From positions 20,339 through 84,338 of the forward strand of contig NZ_LYBM01000021.1 in NCBI RefSeq assembly GCF_001707825.1: 64,000 nt of DNA. The letters are read 5' to 3'. Both the position numbers and the translations under genes were made by a program. Shown here in pieces: positions 27,262-37,931 of this stretch. The notes under the pieces were generated by a model that saw only the letters and a program-made list of their open reading frames with translations, was not told where the DNA came from and did not search any database. The stretch comes from Veronia pacifica. Its GTDB lineage: Bacteria > Pseudomonadota > Gammaproteobacteria > Enterobacterales > Vibrionaceae. Position 1 is the stretch's first letter, and each line of letters opens with the position of its first letter.

Positions 27262-28300
27262 TATTCGATTTCACCGTTTTTTGTAATTCATTCACTGCAT
27301 TCAGCAGGGTCGGACTGGCGTTGCCATGAAGTAAGCCCAGTAATTGTGGACGAAGTTCAGGGATCATCACTAAATCTGCAACGATTTGCCTGAAGAACTT
27401 TGCGTCGTCACAAGCGGCAACAGAAACCAGGAAGCGGTCGAGAAGTTCAGGTTCATCGAGAACATGCCAACACCGCCCAGCAATAGCAATAAGCAGCTCC
27501 TTATGGCCCAGTTCCACTTTGCTCAGCAAGTTTTGTATACGTACTGAGAGCCTGTTGCGGTCTGCACCGGATAATGCACGGACGTGTGCAGTAAGGAGAA
27601 ACAGATCAATTTCTGTATCCGCAAGTAATGTATCAATCTGCTCATCGAGTCGACTTGCCAGACTATCGGGTAACTCGCAGTGCTCCAGACACCCTAAGAG
27701 AGCATATTTTGGTGTGTCTGGCATATTTGAAAGGGCTTTCTTTAGCCTTGGCAGGTTATCGTGTTTACCCATTCGGGCGCACAAATCCGCGAGCCCTTGC
27801 AGGCCAACACCTTGCCATTGCTCCCACCCCAATTCACCGCCTGTGTAGTGTTGAGCATGGTCATAGTACTGACTTGCAGGTTGTTGAAGGCATACGGTTA
27901 ATCGGGCATGAAACATGGCCTTCTTGTCGTCCGATGGCGAGAAAGTATAAGGATTGTTTGCCAGTTTTTCCCTTTCTGCTTCAGACGGCGTTTTATCGAG
28001 TGTCGCACCCATTGCCTGAGCTACAAACTGAATAAAATCACCCAGTGCAGCCTGATTCAGTAAACCTCGCTCATCAAGCGGCATTTTCAGAAACCAAATC
28101 CAAGGCTCCTGTCCTGCTTGCCAAAAGGCGATCCCCAGTTGTGCTTGCTGCTGAATAGGGAAAGGGTATGGCTGGTGGTTATTTTCCACTGCTTCAAATT
28201 GTGCATTGGGGATTTCTGTGACTCGTCGGCTGAGGTCGTACACGAGGTAATTACAGCCAGCTTTATTCAGAATGGCACTCAGGGTCAGCGCATTTTCCAT
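27254..28300 (-). CDS. DUF3549 family protein
   Basis: About 348 residues, soluble, mainly helical. The N-terminus (LSAILNKAGCNYLVYDLSRR, then YPFPIQQQAQLGIAFW) is characteristic of DUF3549 from Vibrionaceae and relatives. The C-terminal half looks like a HEAT-like helical array. ATG 28300 is favoured because family members start about six residues before LSxxLxxAGC; an ATG at 28315 is possible. No function is established. It is first in a two-gene unit with DUF3301. Confidence 0.85.
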   Translation of the reverse strand: MENALTLSAILNKAGCNYLVYDLSRRVTEIPNAQFEAVENNHQPYPFPIQQQAQLGIAFWQAGQEPWIWFLKMPLDERGLLNQAALGDFIQFVAQAMGATLDKTPSEAEREKLANNPYTFSPSDDKKAMFHARLTVCLQQPASQYYDHAQHYTGGELGWEQWQGVGLQGLADLCARMGKHDNLPRLKKALSNMPDTPKYALLGCLEHCELPDSLASRLDEQIDTLLADTEIDLFLLTAHVRALSGADRNRLSVRIQNLLSKVELGHKELLIAIAGRCWHVLDEPELLDRFLVSVAACDDAKFFRQIVADLVMIPELRPQLLGLLHGNASPTLLNAVNELQKTVKSNND

Positions 28301-28555
28301 TGTCGTTTTACACATATTTCCAAATTAGATAAGCCAGTATATCAAAGTTGCCTGTGTTATCGCTTCCTTTGCTACTGGATGTCAGCACATTAAGATACAT
28401 ACTGGCTCCCAAAAAGGTCTAATTATTACTGTCATTAGAGGCTTTGCTGTCTTTTCTGCGACACTGTAGGAGGCGGCTGTGGCACGTGCTATTCTCTCTT
28501 CTATTTTTACCGCCGTTGCCCGCAGCATGCGTGATAACGTTCGCAGGACTTTACT

Positions 28556-28882
28556 ATGGACACTCAACAACATGCCTTACAGCTCCTTGAGCAGTTGGAA
28601 CAGGCACTAAAAACTCATCAACATTGGCAGCACACACTGCCAGCTGACAGTGCCTTAGCCAGCACTGAGCCCTTCGCCGTTGATACGCTAACCTGCGGGG
28701 AGTGGCTGCAGTGGATCTTTCTCCCGAAAATGCGCGTGATGCTCGAACAGGACGCACCGATCCCATCGAATATATCAATTGCGCCTTATGTTGAAGAGGC
28801 CATGAAACATAATATGGGACGTGACGATATTGCAGCGATTTTGGCTCAGTTCGATAGTCTTTTTCAGGCAGGTGCAAAGTGA
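28556..28882 (+). CDS. yqcC: YqcC family protein
   Basis: 108 residues, helical, matching YqcC (DUF446): LLEQLEQALKTHQHW at the start, CGEWLQWIFLPKMRVML in the middle and HNMGRDDIAAILAQFDSLF near the end. Function unknown. It precedes truC with a four-base GTGA overlap, the same pairing as in E. coli, where csrB lies upstream of yqcC. Confidence 0.93.
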   Translation: MDTQQHALQLLEQLEQALKTHQHWQHTLPADSALASTEPFAVDTLTCGEWLQWIFLPKMRVMLEQDAPIPSNISIAPYVEEAMKHNMGRDDIAAILAQFDSLFQAGAK

Positions 28883-29628
28883 CAGTTGAGGAATCAGCAC
28901 CTGAGCTGGAAATCATTTATCGAGACGAGTGGTTGGTTGCAGTCAATAAGCCGTCGGGAATGTTGGTGCACCGGTCTTGGTTAGACAAAGGTGAAACCCG
29001 CTTTGTGATGCAAACCCTGCGTGACCAGATTGGACAGCATGTTTTCCCTTTGCACCGTTTGGACAGACCCACGTCTGGCGTACTACTTTTTGCGCTCTCA
29101 TCAGAGATAGCCTCACAGATGATGCCCATTTTTGCAGGTCGCGACGTCAAAAAAACTTACTACGCAGTGGTCAGAGGCTGGGTAAAAGAGTCGGCAATAC
29201 TGGACTATCCGTTGAAGGAAGAGTTAGACAAAGTTGCTGATAAGTTTGCGACTGCCGAACCAGAGGCAAAGGAGGCTATTACTGAATATCGGCCAGTGTT
29301 AACAGCAGAATTACCCATTCCTCTCGGTCGCTATCAGAGCTGCCGATATTCGCTGGTGGAAATGAAACCTCAAACTGGCAGAAAGCATCAACTGCGCCGA
29401 CATATGCACCATCTCAGTCATCATATTATTGGTGATGTCAATCATGGAGATGGCAGGCACAACCGTCTTTTCAGGCAGGAGTTTGATTGCCATCGATTAC
29501 TGCTGCACGCTCAGCAGTTGACCTTCACCCATCCTGTGACAAAAGAAAATATTACCGTCACTGCTGGTGTTGATGAGGTCTGGCAGAGAGTGATGAGCGG
29601 TTTAGGGTGGTCTAATTATTCGATGTGA
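28879..29628 (+). CDS. truC: tRNA pseudouridine(65) synthase
   Basis: TruC converts U65 in tRNA-Ile and tRNA-Asp to pseudouridine. The 249-residue product belongs to the RluA family. LVAVNKPSGMLVHRSW is motif I, and HRLDRPTSGVLLFAL contains the catalytic aspartate. EMKPQTGRKHQLRRHMHHL and HRLLLHAQQLTFTHP follow. There is no S4 domain, as expected for TruC. Start GTG 28879 overlaps the yqcC stop. Confidence 0.95.
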   Translation: MTVEESAPELEIIYRDEWLVAVNKPSGMLVHRSWLDKGETRFVMQTLRDQIGQHVFPLHRLDRPTSGVLLFALSSEIASQMMPIFAGRDVKKTYYAVVRGWVKESAILDYPLKEELDKVADKFATAEPEAKEAITEYRPVLTAELPIPLGRYQSCRYSLVEMKPQTGRKHQLRRHMHHLSHHIIGDVNHGDGRHNRLFRQEFDCHRLLLHAQQLTFTHPVTKENITVTAGVDEVWQRVMSGLGWSNYSM

Positions 29629-29629
29629 C

Positions 29630-29659
29630 AATAAGGCCTGCTGGTTTGCAGGCCTTATT
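29630..29659. terminator. Bidirectional terminator between truC and DUF3461
   Basis: Twelve-base perfect arms AATAAGGCCTGC/GCAGGCCTTATT with a six-base loop at the convergent ends of truC and the minus-strand DUF3461 gene. The T-run is short on either strand. Confidence 0.7.
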
Positions 29660-29703
29660 CCCGGGGACATTTACTGGGAACGACAGATAACGTCCCAGCG
29701 GCG

Positions 29704-30081
29704 TTATAATTTCTCTAAATCTGCCTCAATTTCAGCAATTTTCATTGCTACAACTTTTTCAAGGTGCCTCAGGTCAGAGAGGATTTTCTTCTTCACATCT
29801 GGTTCTGAGTACACTGGCTTCACTATCTTGTCGAGTTCATCAATCACAAGAGATAAACTGCGATTAATTTCCGTCACCTCCCGAAACAGACCACTACCGC
29901 TATCGACAACAACATTTTTGCGTTGTCTCGGATATTTGAACTTAATGCTTTTGGCAAAAAGCTCACCTTTTTGACGGGAAAAATAGATTTTTAAGGTGTC
30001 AGAGTGTGCTTCCTGACGGAGAGAATAGCGCTCTATTTCTTCCGGCTTTTTAATACCCAACTGGCTCAGATGTTCATACAT
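29704..30081 (-). CDS. DUF3461 family protein
   Basis: 125 residues. The opening [20 protein letters not shown], a beta-rich middle ([20 protein letters not shown]) and a C-terminal helix ([20 protein letters not shown]) are those of DUF3461 from vibrios and relatives. ATG 30081 has AGGAGG upstream; the longer frame to 30117 reads through that site. It lies just downstream of glnD on the same strand, an arrangement conserved in the group. Function unknown. Confidence 0.88.
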   Translation of the reverse strand: MYEHLSQLGIKKPEEIERYSLRQEAHSDTLKIYFSRQKGELFAKSIKFKYPRQRKNVVVDSGSGLFREVTEINRSLSLVIDELDKIVKPVYSEPDVKKKILSDLRHLEKVVAMKIAEIEADLEKL

Positions 30082-30145
30082 TGTGTTACCTCCTGACTGA
30101 TAGTGGAGGGGTGACACCTGTCTGTGGCAGGTGCCGTCACCACTT

Positions 30146-32767
30146 TTACTGAGGGATGTGTAAGGCTTTTATCAGTGCATCCCGAAGCTGTTGTTGTAAA
30201 GATTCATCCAGCGCCCGATTTTCCTGATCAGCAATAATGAAGAAATCCTCAGCTCGTTCACCTATTGTGGTGACCTTCGCTGACTGAACAGAAATACCAA
30301 GTCTCGCAAATACTGTTCCGACCCGCGCCAGTAGTCCCGGTGCATCCAAGGCAACTAACTCCAAAAGTGTTCTCTTGCCTGACTGAGCAGGAAGAAAGTG
30401 AACCTTGGTTTCCACTGTAAACGCCATCAGCTTTCGGGAAGCACGTCGGCGCGGCAATGAGGCAGGTTTTTCCTCTTTTAGTGCTTTTACCACGCCACGA
30501 CGAATATGGTCATGTCTGTCCAATGCAATAGCTTTACCATTTGGGTCTAAAACCATAAAGGTATCCATCGCATGGCCGCTTTTACTGGTCATGATTTGTG
30601 CATCGTGAATGCTGAGATTATGTTTATCCAGTGTAGACACAACTCTGGCGAGCAGACTCGGCTTATCTTTGGTATACACAAAAATTTCAGTGCCGCCCCG
30701 TGTTGCCTTCTTACTGACCAGCACCAGTGGGCCATCATTGTGATGGAGTAAATGGTGGCTGTGCCATGCTATTTGCTTGTGCGTACTGCGAAGGAAGTAA
30801 TCCGCCTTAAATCCTTGCCATAACGAGTTTATTGCATTTTGGCTGTGGTCTTTTTTTCTTAGGATCGCAGCGGCGAGGTGTTGGTTGTGCCTGATCCTTT
30901 CGCGGATATCAGGCGGGTTTTCCAGACCTCGGCGCAGTGCTTTCTGGGTCGCATAAAAAAGCTCGGACAATAAGGTTCTTTTCCAGCTATTCCATAGTTC
31001 TGGGTTAGTGGCGCAGATATCCGCCACGGTAAGACACACCAAAAACTCCAGACGTTCTTCATCTCGAACTGTTTTCGCAAATTCAGTGATCACATCAGGG
31101 TCATAGATATCTCGACGCTGAGCGGTTATCGACATTAATAAATGGTTTTCTACCAGCCAGCTCACCAGCTTAGATTCTGGTCGTGAAAAGCCGTGTTCGA
31201 TACAAAAACTGTATGCTTCCTCAGCACCTATCTTGGAGTGATCGCCACCACGACCCTTACCAATATCATGGAAGATAGCGGCAAGAATCAGTAGCTCATG
31301 TTTTTTTATCCGCGGGAAAACATCACAACAAATCGGGTGTTTATCTTTATTTTCTTCATAACTGAAGCTTTCTATTTGCCGTAACAGGCGGAGTGTGTGC
31401 TCGTCTACCGTGTAGGTGTGGAATAAATCGAACTGCATCTGACCAACGATACGACTCCACTGCGGGAAGTAGGCTGCCATCACGCCATGTCTGTGCATCA
31501 AGGTGAATGCTTTGTATAACGCGTTAGGGTGACGGGTTAAAGAAACGAATTTTTCTTTCGCTGTGGGGGATTCGCAAAGGAACATGTTCAGCCTACGGCG
31601 GGCTGTTCTCAATTGTCGCAGGGTAGGGGCAGAGATAGCATCAATGGATTTGTCATCGGCAATATGGATGAACATATCAAGGATGGTATCGGGCCGTGCC
31701 TGAAAAAGAGCAGGCTTGCGGGCTTCAATCTTGTTGTCCCTGCGTTGAAAGTCTTCGCTGAGGATTTCGACTTTCTGTTTCTTGATATCGTCCGCGTGAA
31801 TCGCTTGATCAAAAAGCTGTAACAGCATCTTATTGAGCTCAATGATTCTTCGGGTAGTGCGGAAAAAATCCCGCATCATCATCTCAACCGCTTGGTTTCC
31901 TTCTCCACTGTACCCCATTCTCTCCGCAACAGCGGGTTGGTGGGCAAAGGTCAGTCGGTTGTCGTAACGTTTAATTTCAAGGTGCAGGGCGAACCGAATC
32001 CGCCAGAGCAGTTCCTGACACTCCGTTAATTCTCTGAATTCGGCATCAGTCAAAAAGCCGAACTTACTCATTTCCCTCAAGCTGGTGGCACCGAAATGGC
32101 GTAAGGCAACCCAGCTCAAGGTATGAATATCACGTAAACCACCCGGGCTGGATTTAATGTCTGGTTCAAGCTTATAAGCGGTATCGTGATAGTGGCCATG
32201 CCGCTGCTTTTGCTCATTCACCTTGGCAGTAAAAAACGTTTCACTGGGCCAAAAGTTTTCGCTACGGATCTTACTGATTAGAGTGTCAAACAGTCTCTCA
32301 CTACCGCAAAGTAAACGCGCTTCCTGCAAATTGGTCGCCACAGTCAGATCATTCATGCCAACGTCAATGCATTCATCCAGTGTTCTCACACTGTGGCCTA
32401 TCTCCAGTCTGAGATCCCAGAGCAAGGTAATGAACTCACTGATCTTATCGCAATACGTCTTTTCTAGCGGGGCCTCACTCAGTAAGAGTAGGTCGATATC
32501 AGACAGCGGATGCAACTCACCGCGACCGTAACCGCCGACGGCGACAAGAGATAAGTTGGGGTGTCTTTCAAAGCCGTAGAAGGACCATAGCCTTGAGAGT
32601 AACTGATCCATAAAGAGGGAGCGTGCTGATACCAATTCATCGACTGGTACGTTGGAAGTAAAAGCGAGTCGCTGCTCTTCCGCATGCGCCTCTAACTGTT
32701 CTCTTATAAATGCTGCGTCCATCTGAGCATCTGTCAGTGAATCGGGTTGCAGCAGCATGTTAGTCAT
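30146..32767 (-). CDS. glnD: Bifunctional uridylyltransferase/uridylyl-removing enzyme
   Basis: GlnD uridylylates PII proteins (GlnB/GlnK) at low glutamine and deuridylylates them at high glutamine, controlling nitrogen assimilation. The product is about 873 residues. The N-terminal nucleotidyltransferase domain has [20 protein letters not shown] helical GlnD domain and an HD domain follow ([17 protein letters not shown], for UMP removal). Two C-terminal ACT domains ([20 protein letters not shown] and [20 protein letters not shown]) sense glutamine. ATG 32767 has AGGAC before it. It is convergent in layout with truC and divided from map by a terminator. Confidence 0.97.
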   Translation of the reverse strand: MTNMLLQPDSLTDAQMDAAFIREQLEAHAEEQRLAFTSNVPVDELVSARSLFMDQLLSRLWSFYGFERHPNLSLVAVGGYGRGELHPLSDIDLLLLSEAPLEKTYCDKISEFITLLWDLRLEIGHSVRTLDECIDVGMNDLTVATNLQEARLLCGSERLFDTLISKIRSENFWPSETFFTAKVNEQKQRHGHYHDTAYKLEPDIKSSPGGLRDIHTLSWVALRHFGATSLREMSKFGFLTDAEFRELTECQELLWRIRFALHLEIKRYDNRLTFAHQPAVAERMGYSGEGNQAVEMMMRDFFRTTRRIIELNKMLLQLFDQAIHADDIKKQKVEILSEDFQRRDNKIEARKPALFQARPDTILDMFIHIADDKSIDAISAPTLRQLRTARRRLNMFLCESPTAKEKFVSLTRHPNALYKAFTLMHRHGVMAAYFPQWSRIVGQMQFDLFHTYTVDEHTLRLLRQIESFSYEENKDKHPICCDVFPRIKKHELLILAAIFHDIGKGRGGDHSKIGAEEAYSFCIEHGFSRPESKLVSWLVENHLLMSITAQRRDIYDPDVITEFAKTVRDEERLEFLVCLTVADICATNPELWNSWKRTLLSELFYATQKALRRGLENPPDIRERIRHNQHLAAAILRKKDHSQNAINSLWQGFKADYFLRSTHKQIAWHSHHLLHHNDGPLVLVSKKATRGGTEIFVYTKDKPSLLARVVSTLDKHNLSIHDAQIMTSKSGHAMDTFMVLDPNGKAIALDRHDHIRRGVVKALKEEKPASLPRRRASRKLMAFTVETKVHFLPAQSGKRTLLELVALDAPGLLARVGTVFARLGISVQSAKVTTIGERAEDFFIIADQENRALDESLQQQLRDALIKALHIPQ

Positions 32768-32801
32768 AACTGTCCTTAGCAACTAAACCGGGGCGGGAAA
32801 T

Positions 32802-32826
32802 AAAAAAGCCGGCAAATCTGCCGGCT
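32802..32826 (-). terminator. Terminator after map
   Basis: Eight-base perfect stem AGCCGGCA/TGCCGGCT (32807-32814 with 32819-32826), followed on the minus strand by TTTTTTA. It separates map from glnD. Confidence 0.85.
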
Positions 32827-32835
32827 AATAATCAG

Positions 32836-33633
32836 TTATGCGTTGACCAAAATACGTGGCAGGTCTTCCTCACCGCGCAATGTCAGGACTTCACAACCGT
32901 TATCGGTTACCAGCAGTGTGTGTTCCCACTGAGCTGATTTCTTACCATCAATAGTATAAACCGTCCAGCCATCTTCCTCATCAAGCAGGGTGCCAAACTT
33001 ACCTGCATTGATCATAGGCTCGATTGTGAAACACATACCCGGTTTAAGCAGAGTTCGGTCATTATTTTTATAATGAACAATTTGAGGCTCTTCATGAAAT
33101 TCAGCGCCAATACCATGACCACAATAATCTTTGACTATTGAGTAGCGACCCGTACCGCCTTTAATAAATTTCTGTATCGCGGTGCCAATGTCACCAATGC
33201 GCGCGCCTGGCTTCACTTTCTTCATCGCATGATAAAGACTTTCCTGAGCAACACGGCATAGACGTTTGTCCTCAAGGGACACTTCTCCCACCATGAACAT
33301 CTTAGATGTATCGCCGTGGTAGCCATCTTTTATCACGGTAATATCAATATTAACGACGTCACCATCTTTCAAAACATCGTCTTCATTCGGGATGCCATGG
33401 CATACAACGTGGTTGATCGATGTACAAATGGACTTGGGGAAACCGTGATAGTTCAACGGTGCTGGAACTGCTCCCTGAACTTCAGTGATATGTTTGTGGC
33501 AAATATCGTCCAGCTCTTTGGTCGTGACACCCGGCTTAACATAAGGTCCGATCATTTCCAGAACCTCAGCTGCCAGACGTCCGGCAACTCGCATTTTTTC
33601 AATTTCGTCGGCCGATTTTATTTTGGCGCTCAT
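32836..33633 (-). CDS. map: Methionine aminopeptidase, type I
   Basis: Removes the initiator methionine from nascent proteins. The 265-residue type Ia enzyme has its metal ligands in VVNIDITVIKDGYHGDTSKM (two Asp), GHGIGAEFHEEP (His) and FTIEPMI (Glu), with a last Glu in AQWEHTLLVTD. It is divergent from rpsB, the standard gammaproteobacterial arrangement, and its promoter lies in the shared 315 bp region. Confidence 0.97.
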   Translation of the reverse strand: MSAKIKSADEIEKMRVAGRLAAEVLEMIGPYVKPGVTTKELDDICHKHITEVQGAVPAPLNYHGFPKSICTSINHVVCHGIPNEDDVLKDGDVVNIDITVIKDGYHGDTSKMFMVGEVSLEDKRLCRVAQESLYHAMKKVKPGARIGDIGTAIQKFIKGGTGRYSIVKDYCGHGIGAEFHEEPQIVHYKNNDRTLLKPGMCFTIEPMINAGKFGTLLDEEDGWTVYTIDGKKSAQWEHTLLVTDNGCEVLTLRGEEDLPRILVNA

Positions 33634-33751
33634 GGAATTCTCTCAAAAATAGCCTGTTGAACGACAGGCAAAAGTTAATCGATATCTTTTACATATTAAC
33701 AATGGAGCGGCGAGTAGGGAACCATATACGGTAGCTAACAAAAAACTATAC

Positions 33752-33787
33752 TGGATTAAAGCGTCCATTTTATGGTATAAAGCGCGC
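33752..33787 (+). promoter_or_regulatory. rpsB promoter
   Basis: -10 TATAAA (33776-33781) followed by a GC-rich discriminator (GCGCGCC), typical of stringently controlled ribosomal promoters. The best -35 (TGGATT, 33752-33757, 18 bp spacer) is weak. Confidence 0.5.
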
Positions 33788-33860
33788 CGAATACGCCTGA
33801 TTGATCAATCCTCATAATGAGGGTTTCGAACAGGTGTGTTTATTATTTTTGATTTTTAAA

Positions 33861-33940
33861 CTCACACACATATCGTCACATGCGCCGGGGTGCCCTTAAG
33901 GGTCGGCGGTATGGGATATGTGGAGGCCTAACCCCAAGAG
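33861..33940 (+). promoter_or_regulatory. S2 (rpsB) autoregulatory mRNA leader
   Basis: The untranslated leader closely follows the gammaproteobacterial rpsB leader: CACACACA, then ATCGTCACATGCGCCGGGG, GTGCCCTTAAGGGTCGGCGG, ATGGGATATGTGGAGG and AACCCCA. In E. coli ribosomal protein S2 binds this structure and represses rpsB-tsf translation. The pairing of CCGGGG with CCCC near the ribosome site is preserved. Confidence 0.85.
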
Positions 33941-33948
33941 GATGTAAA

Positions 33949-34677
33949 ATGGCTACTGTTTCAATGCGCGACATGCTTAAAGCTGGTGTTCACTTCGGTC
34001 ACCAAACCCGTTACTGGAATCCAAAGATGAAGCCTTTCATCTTCGGTGCTCGTAACAAAGTGCACATCATCAACCTGGAAAAAACTGTTCCAATGTTCAA
34101 CGACGTACTGGCTGAGCTGACCAAAGTAGGTGAGCGCAAAGGTAAAGTACTGTTCGTTGGTACAAAGCGTGCCGCTAGCGAATCTGTTAAAGCTGCTGCT
34201 CAAAGCTGTGACCAGTACTATGTGAACAACCGCTGGTTGGGCGGTATGCTGACTAACTGGAAAACTGTTCGTCAGTCAATCAAACGTCTGAAAGATCTGG
34301 AAACTCAGTCTACTGACGGTACTTTCGATAAGCTGACCAAAAAAGAAGCCCTGATGCGCACCCGTGAAATGGAGAAACTTGAAAAGTCTCTGGGCGGTAT
34401 CAAAAACATGGGCGGTCTGCCTGACGCACTGTTCGTAATCGATGCAGATCACGAGCACATCGCAGTTAAAGAAGCAAACAACCTGGGTATCCCAGTATAC
34501 GCAGTTGTTGATACTAACTCTGACCCAGATGGCGTTGATTTCGTTATCCCTGGTAACGACGATGCGATCCGTGCCGTTCAACTTTACCTGAACGCAGCAG
34601 CTCAAGCATACAGCGAAGGTCGTAGCCAAGACATCGTTGCTCAAGCTGAAGACGAGCTGGTTGAAGTCGCTGAATAA
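33949..34677 (+). CDS. rpsB: 30S ribosomal protein S2
   Basis: 242-residue S2, needed for late 30S assembly and S1 docking. It starts [20 protein letters not shown] and has the conserved [20 protein letters not shown] and [20 protein letters not shown] segments. ATG 33949 lies after AAGAGGA; the upstream frame to 33880 runs through the regulatory leader and is not translated. It is transcribed with tsf, with an attenuator between them. Confidence 0.98.
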   Translation: MATVSMRDMLKAGVHFGHQTRYWNPKMKPFIFGARNKVHIINLEKTVPMFNDVLAELTKVGERKGKVLFVGTKRAASESVKAAAQSCDQYYVNNRWLGGMLTNWKTVRQSIKRLKDLETQSTDGTFDKLTKKEALMRTREMEKLEKSLGGIKNMGGLPDALFVIDADHEHIAVKEANNLGIPVYAVVDTNSDPDGVDFVIPGNDDAIRAVQLYLNAAAQAYSEGRSQDIVAQAEDELVEVAE

Positions 34678-34747
34678 GACACTGCTCTTTGTGAGCGTTC
34701 TTAGCCATCAGTCTGTCATATACGGCACTGTAAGCTAAGTAGGTTAA

Positions 34748-34776
34748 CAGGGGCCGAATATGGGCCCCTGATTTTT
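34748..34776 (+). terminator. Attenuator between rpsB and tsf
   Basis: Eight-base stem CAGGGGCC/GGCCCCTG (34748-34755 with 34763-34770), followed by ATTTTT. An intercistronic partial terminator at this place is a known feature of rpsB-tsf operons. Confidence 0.75.
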
Positions 34777-34807
34777 ACCCAAATAGTTTCGAATCGAGGA
34801 ATGAACA

Positions 34808-35647
34808 ATGGCTGTTACCGCTGCCCTGGTAAAAGAACTGCGTGAGCGCACTGGCGCAGGCATGATGGAATGTAAAAAAGCACTGGTTGAAGCTAACGCT
34901 GATATCGAGCTTGCGATTGAAAACATGCGCAAGAGCGGTGCTGCTAAAGCTGCTAAGAAAGCTGGCCGTGTTGCTGCTGAAGGTCTGATCCTGGTTAAAG
35001 AAGACGGCGCGAAAGCGGCGATCGTTGAAGTTAACTGCGAAACTGACTTTGTTGCTAAAGATGCTTCTTTCGTTGCATTTGCTAACGAAGTTGCTGAAGC
35101 TGCACTGGAAGGAAGTCTGACAACTGAAGAGCTGCAAGCGAAGTTCGAAGAACAGCGTTCTACTCTGGTTGCTAAAATCGGTGAGAACATGAGCATCCGC
35201 CGTGTTGAATACATCGAAGGCGCAAAAGTAGGTTCTTACCGTCACGGCGACCGTATCGGTGTAGTTGTTGCTGCAGACGCTGACGCTGAAGTTATCAAGC
35301 ACGTTGCAATGCACGTAGCTGCTTCTAAGCCTGAGTACGTTACTCCAGAAGATGTACCAGCAGACGTTGTTGAGAAAGAAAAACAAATCCAAATCGACAT
35401 CGCGATGCAGTCTGGCAAGCCAGCAGAAATCGCTGAGAAAATGGTTGTTGGCCGTATGAAGAAATTCACCGGTGAAGTATCACTGACTGGTCAGGCGTTC
35501 ATCATGGACCCATCTCAGACTGTTGGTCAGATGCTGAAAGAGAAAGGCGCAACTGTTTCTAACTTCATCCGTTTCGAAGTGGGTGAAGGTATCGAGAAAG
35601 AAGAAGTTGACTTCGCTGCTGAAGTTGCTGCAGTTCAGAAAGGTTAA
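34808..35647 (+). CDS. tsf: Elongation factor Ts
   Basis: Nucleotide exchange factor for EF-Tu. The 279-residue product has the conserved N-terminal [20 protein letters not shown], the core [20 protein letters not shown] with the TDF loop that probes the EF-Tu Mg site (CETDFVAKD), and the C-terminal module. Strong codon bias is visible (GCT, GAA, CTG), as for highly expressed genes. Its own terminator follows. Confidence 0.98.
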   Translation: MAVTAALVKELRERTGAGMMECKKALVEANADIELAIENMRKSGAAKAAKKAGRVAAEGLILVKEDGAKAAIVEVNCETDFVAKDASFVAFANEVAEAALEGSLTTEELQAKFEEQRSTLVAKIGENMSIRRVEYIEGAKVGSYRHGDRIGVVVAADADAEVIKHVAMHVAASKPEYVTPEDVPADVVEKEKQIQIDIAMQSGKPAEIAEKMVVGRMKKFTGEVSLTGQAFIMDPSQTVGQMLKEKGATVSNFIRFEVGEGIEKEEVDFAAEVAAVQKG

Positions 35648-35664
35648 TCACCCTTTTGAACCCA

Positions 35665-35692
35665 AAAGGCCGCAGTTCCCTGCGGTCTTTTT
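35665..35692 (+). terminator. Terminator after tsf
   Basis: Stem AAAGGCCGCAG/CTGCGGTCTTT with a TTCC-type loop and T5, right after the tsf stop. Confidence 0.8.
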
Positions 35693-35734
35693 ACAACCCC
35701 ATTCCCCCAAAAGTACGTGCCAAAGGTACTGATA

Positions 35735-36463
35735 ATGACGACAAATCCAAAACCAGCTTATCAAAGAATTCTGTTAAAACTCAGTGGTGAAGCACTCCAA
35801 GGTGACGAAGGTTTCGGTATCGATCCTGCGGTTCTCGATCGCATGGCGCAAGAAATTAAAGAACTGATCGAACTGGGTGTTCAGGTTGGTCTGGTTATCG
35901 GTGGTGGTAACCTATTCCGTGGCGCAGGTCTGGCAGAAGCTGGAATGAACCGGGTTGTGGGCGACCACATGGGTATGCTTGCTACCGTGATGAACGGTCT
36001 GGCGATGCGAGATGCTTTGCACCGTGCCTATGTGAACGCTCGGGTTATGTCAGCTATCCCACTTAATGGTGTATGTGATAGCTACAACTGGGCTGAAGCT
36101 ATCAGCCAGCTACGTAACGGGCGTGTGGTTATTTTCTCCGCCGGTACAGGTAACCCGTTCTTCACAACAGACTCTGCGGCGTGTTTACGTGGTATTGAGA
36201 TCGAATCTGACGTAGTGATCAAAGCAACTAAGGTCGATGGTGTATATACTGACGATCCTGCAAAGAACCCTGATGCTGAATTGTATAGCCATCTTAACTA
36301 CCAAGATGTGTTGGAAAAAGAGTTAAAAGTTATGGACTTGGCTGCCTTTACATTAGCTCGCGATCACAAGATGCCTATTCGTGTGTTCAATATGAACAAA
36401 CCGGGCGCATTGAGAAAGGTAGTGATGGGTGAGCAGGAAGGCACACTAATTAATAACGGTTAA
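35735..36463 (+). CDS. pyrH: UMP kinase
   Basis: Phosphorylates UMP to UDP; hexameric enzyme of the amino-acid kinase family. 242 residues: [43 protein letters not shown] and the [15 protein letters not shown] loop are all standard. ATG 35735 matches the E. coli start; a GTG at 35717 would add six residues. It lies between tsf and frr, as in nearly all gammaproteobacteria. Confidence 0.97.
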   Translation: MTTNPKPAYQRILLKLSGEALQGDEGFGIDPAVLDRMAQEIKELIELGVQVGLVIGGGNLFRGAGLAEAGMNRVVGDHMGMLATVMNGLAMRDALHRAYVNARVMSAIPLNGVCDSYNWAEAISQLRNGRVVIFSAGTGNPFFTTDSAACLRGIEIESDVVIKATKVDGVYTDDPAKNPDAELYSHLNYQDVLEKELKVMDLAAFTLARDHKMPIRVFNMNKPGALRKVVMGEQEGTLINNG

Positions 36464-36519
36464 TCAAATTTAGTGGCATAATTCCATTCGATAGAACAAG
36501 AATCTTCAAGGATATTCTC

Positions 36520-37077
36520 GTGATCAACGAAACTAAACTAGATGCGCAGACGCGCATGGAAAAAAGTGTTGAAGCACTAAAAAACCAGCTGGCAAAAATC
36601 CGTACAGGCCGTGCACACCCGAGCCTGCTCGACACTATTTATGTTGAGTATTACGGTGCTAATACGCCGCTTAATCAGGTGGCTAACGTCGTTGCAGAAG
36701 ACGCTCGTACACTGGCTATCACGGTGTTCGACCGTGAACTGGCACCAAAAGTAGAAAAAGCAATCATGTCTTCTGACCTTGGTCTGAACCCAATGTCTGC
36801 TGGTACTGTGATTCGTGTTCCTCTGCCTCCATTGACTGAAGAGCGTCGGAAAGATCTGGTTAAGATTGTTCGTGCCGAAGCTGAGCAAGGCCGTGTTGCT
36901 GTTCGTAACATCCGTCGTGATGCCAACAGCGACCTGAAAGCACTGCTGAAAGACAAAGAAATTTCTGAAGACGAGGAGCGTCGTGGCCAGGACGACATTC
37001 AGAAGTTGACTGACTCAGCGGTAAAAGATATCGATCTAGTACTTGAAGCAAAAGAAAAAGAGTTGATGGAAGTCTAA
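36520..37077 (+). CDS. frr: Ribosome recycling factor
   Basis: RRF splits post-termination ribosomes with EF-G. The 185-residue product has [38 protein letters not shown] and [20 protein letters not shown], all conserved. It starts with GTG at 36520 behind AAGGA. A strong terminator follows, so uppS may have its own promoter or depend on readthrough. Confidence 0.98.
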   Translation: MINETKLDAQTRMEKSVEALKNQLAKIRTGRAHPSLLDTIYVEYYGANTPLNQVANVVAEDARTLAITVFDRELAPKVEKAIMSSDLGLNPMSAGTVIRVPLPPLTEERRKDLVKIVRAEAEQGRVAVRNIRRDANSDLKALLKDKEISEDEERRGQDDIQKLTDSAVKDIDLVLEAKEKELMEV

Positions 37078-37103
37078 TTCTGTCTACACTCTGATTCATT
37101 TGC

Positions 37104-37134
37104 AAAGCGCTGTGCTGACAGGACAGCGCTTTTT
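37104..37134 (+). terminator. Terminator between frr and uppS
   Basis: Ten-base perfect arms AAAGCGCTGT/ACAGCGCTTT (37104-37113 with 37123-37132), followed by T and TATTTT. The uppS ribosome site (GAAGGA) begins only about 8 bases later. Confidence 0.85.
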
Positions 37135-37151
37135 ATTTTCGAAGGAACACA

Positions 37152-37922
37152 ATGAGTTCGCCAATACCTGACAATGAATTGTCCCGTGGGGCATTGCCTA
37201 AACATATCGCCATCATTATGGATGGGAATGGGCGCTGGGCTAAAGCGCGTGGTAAAGCCCGAATGTTTGGTCACAAAGCAGGTGTGGAATCGGTAAGAAA
37301 AACGGTATCAGCTGCAAATAGACTGGGTATACAGGTGCTTACTCTGTTTGCATTTAGCAGCGAGAACTGGCGCAGGCCACAGGAAGAAGTCAACCTATTG
37401 ATGGAGTTGTTTGTCACGGTTCTTGGCCGTGAAGTGAAACGACTGCATAAAAATGGTGTCAGACTCAGGGTGATTGGCGATACGTCGCGATTTAGTCGTT
37501 CTCTGCAAGAAAAAATAGCCCGTGCAGAAGATTTGACTAAAAACAATACCCGCCTTGTCCTAAATGTCGCTGCCAACTATGGCGGTCAATGGGATATCAC
37601 GCAATCGGTAAAAAAACTAGCCGAGCAGGTTGCCTGTGGCGAGTTGGATCCCAGTACCCTCACTGAAGGGGATATCGCCGTACACCTGAGCACCGCCGGA
37701 TTACCGGATGTTGATTTAATGATTCGCACCAGTGGTGAATGCCGAATCAGTAATTTTATTCTTTGGCAGGCAGCCTACGCAGAACTGTATTTCACCGAAG
37801 AGTTCTGGCCAGATTTTAATGAAAAAAGCCTGTCTAATGCTATTGCCTGGTACATCAATCGCGAGCGACGTTTTGGTTGCACTGGCGAGCAGATTCAGGC
37901 GATGCTGGAAACAGAAAATTAG
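37152..37922 (+). CDS. uppS: Undecaprenyl diphosphate synthase
   Basis: Cis-prenyltransferase making the C55 lipid carrier for peptidoglycan, LPS O-antigen and other surface polymers. 256 residues: [16 protein letters not shown] with the catalytic Asp, [22 protein letters not shown], and [20 protein letters not shown] near the end. It precedes cdsA by 9 bp, and the two are likely co-transcribed. Confidence 0.97.
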   Translation: MSSPIPDNELSRGALPKHIAIIMDGNGRWAKARGKARMFGHKAGVESVRKTVSAANRLGIQVLTLFAFSSENWRRPQEEVNLLMELFVTVLGREVKRLHKNGVRLRVIGDTSRFSRSLQEKIARAEDLTKNNTRLVLNVAANYGGQWDITQSVKKLAEQVACGELDPSTLTEGDIAVHLSTAGLPDVDLMIRTSGECRISNFILWQAAYAELYFTEEFWPDFNEKSLSNAIAWYINRERRFGCTGEQIQAMLETEN

Positions 37923-37931
37923 AGGTTTCGT

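Noticed and set aside
33880..33948. Longer N-terminus for rpsB
   Set aside because: It runs through the S2-binding leader; the ATG at 33949 has AAGAGGA and gives the universal S2 start.
34775..35392. 205-codon minus-strand frame opposite tsf
   Set aside because: A Phe/Ser/Cys-rich antisense frame is expected from the strong codon bias of tsf.
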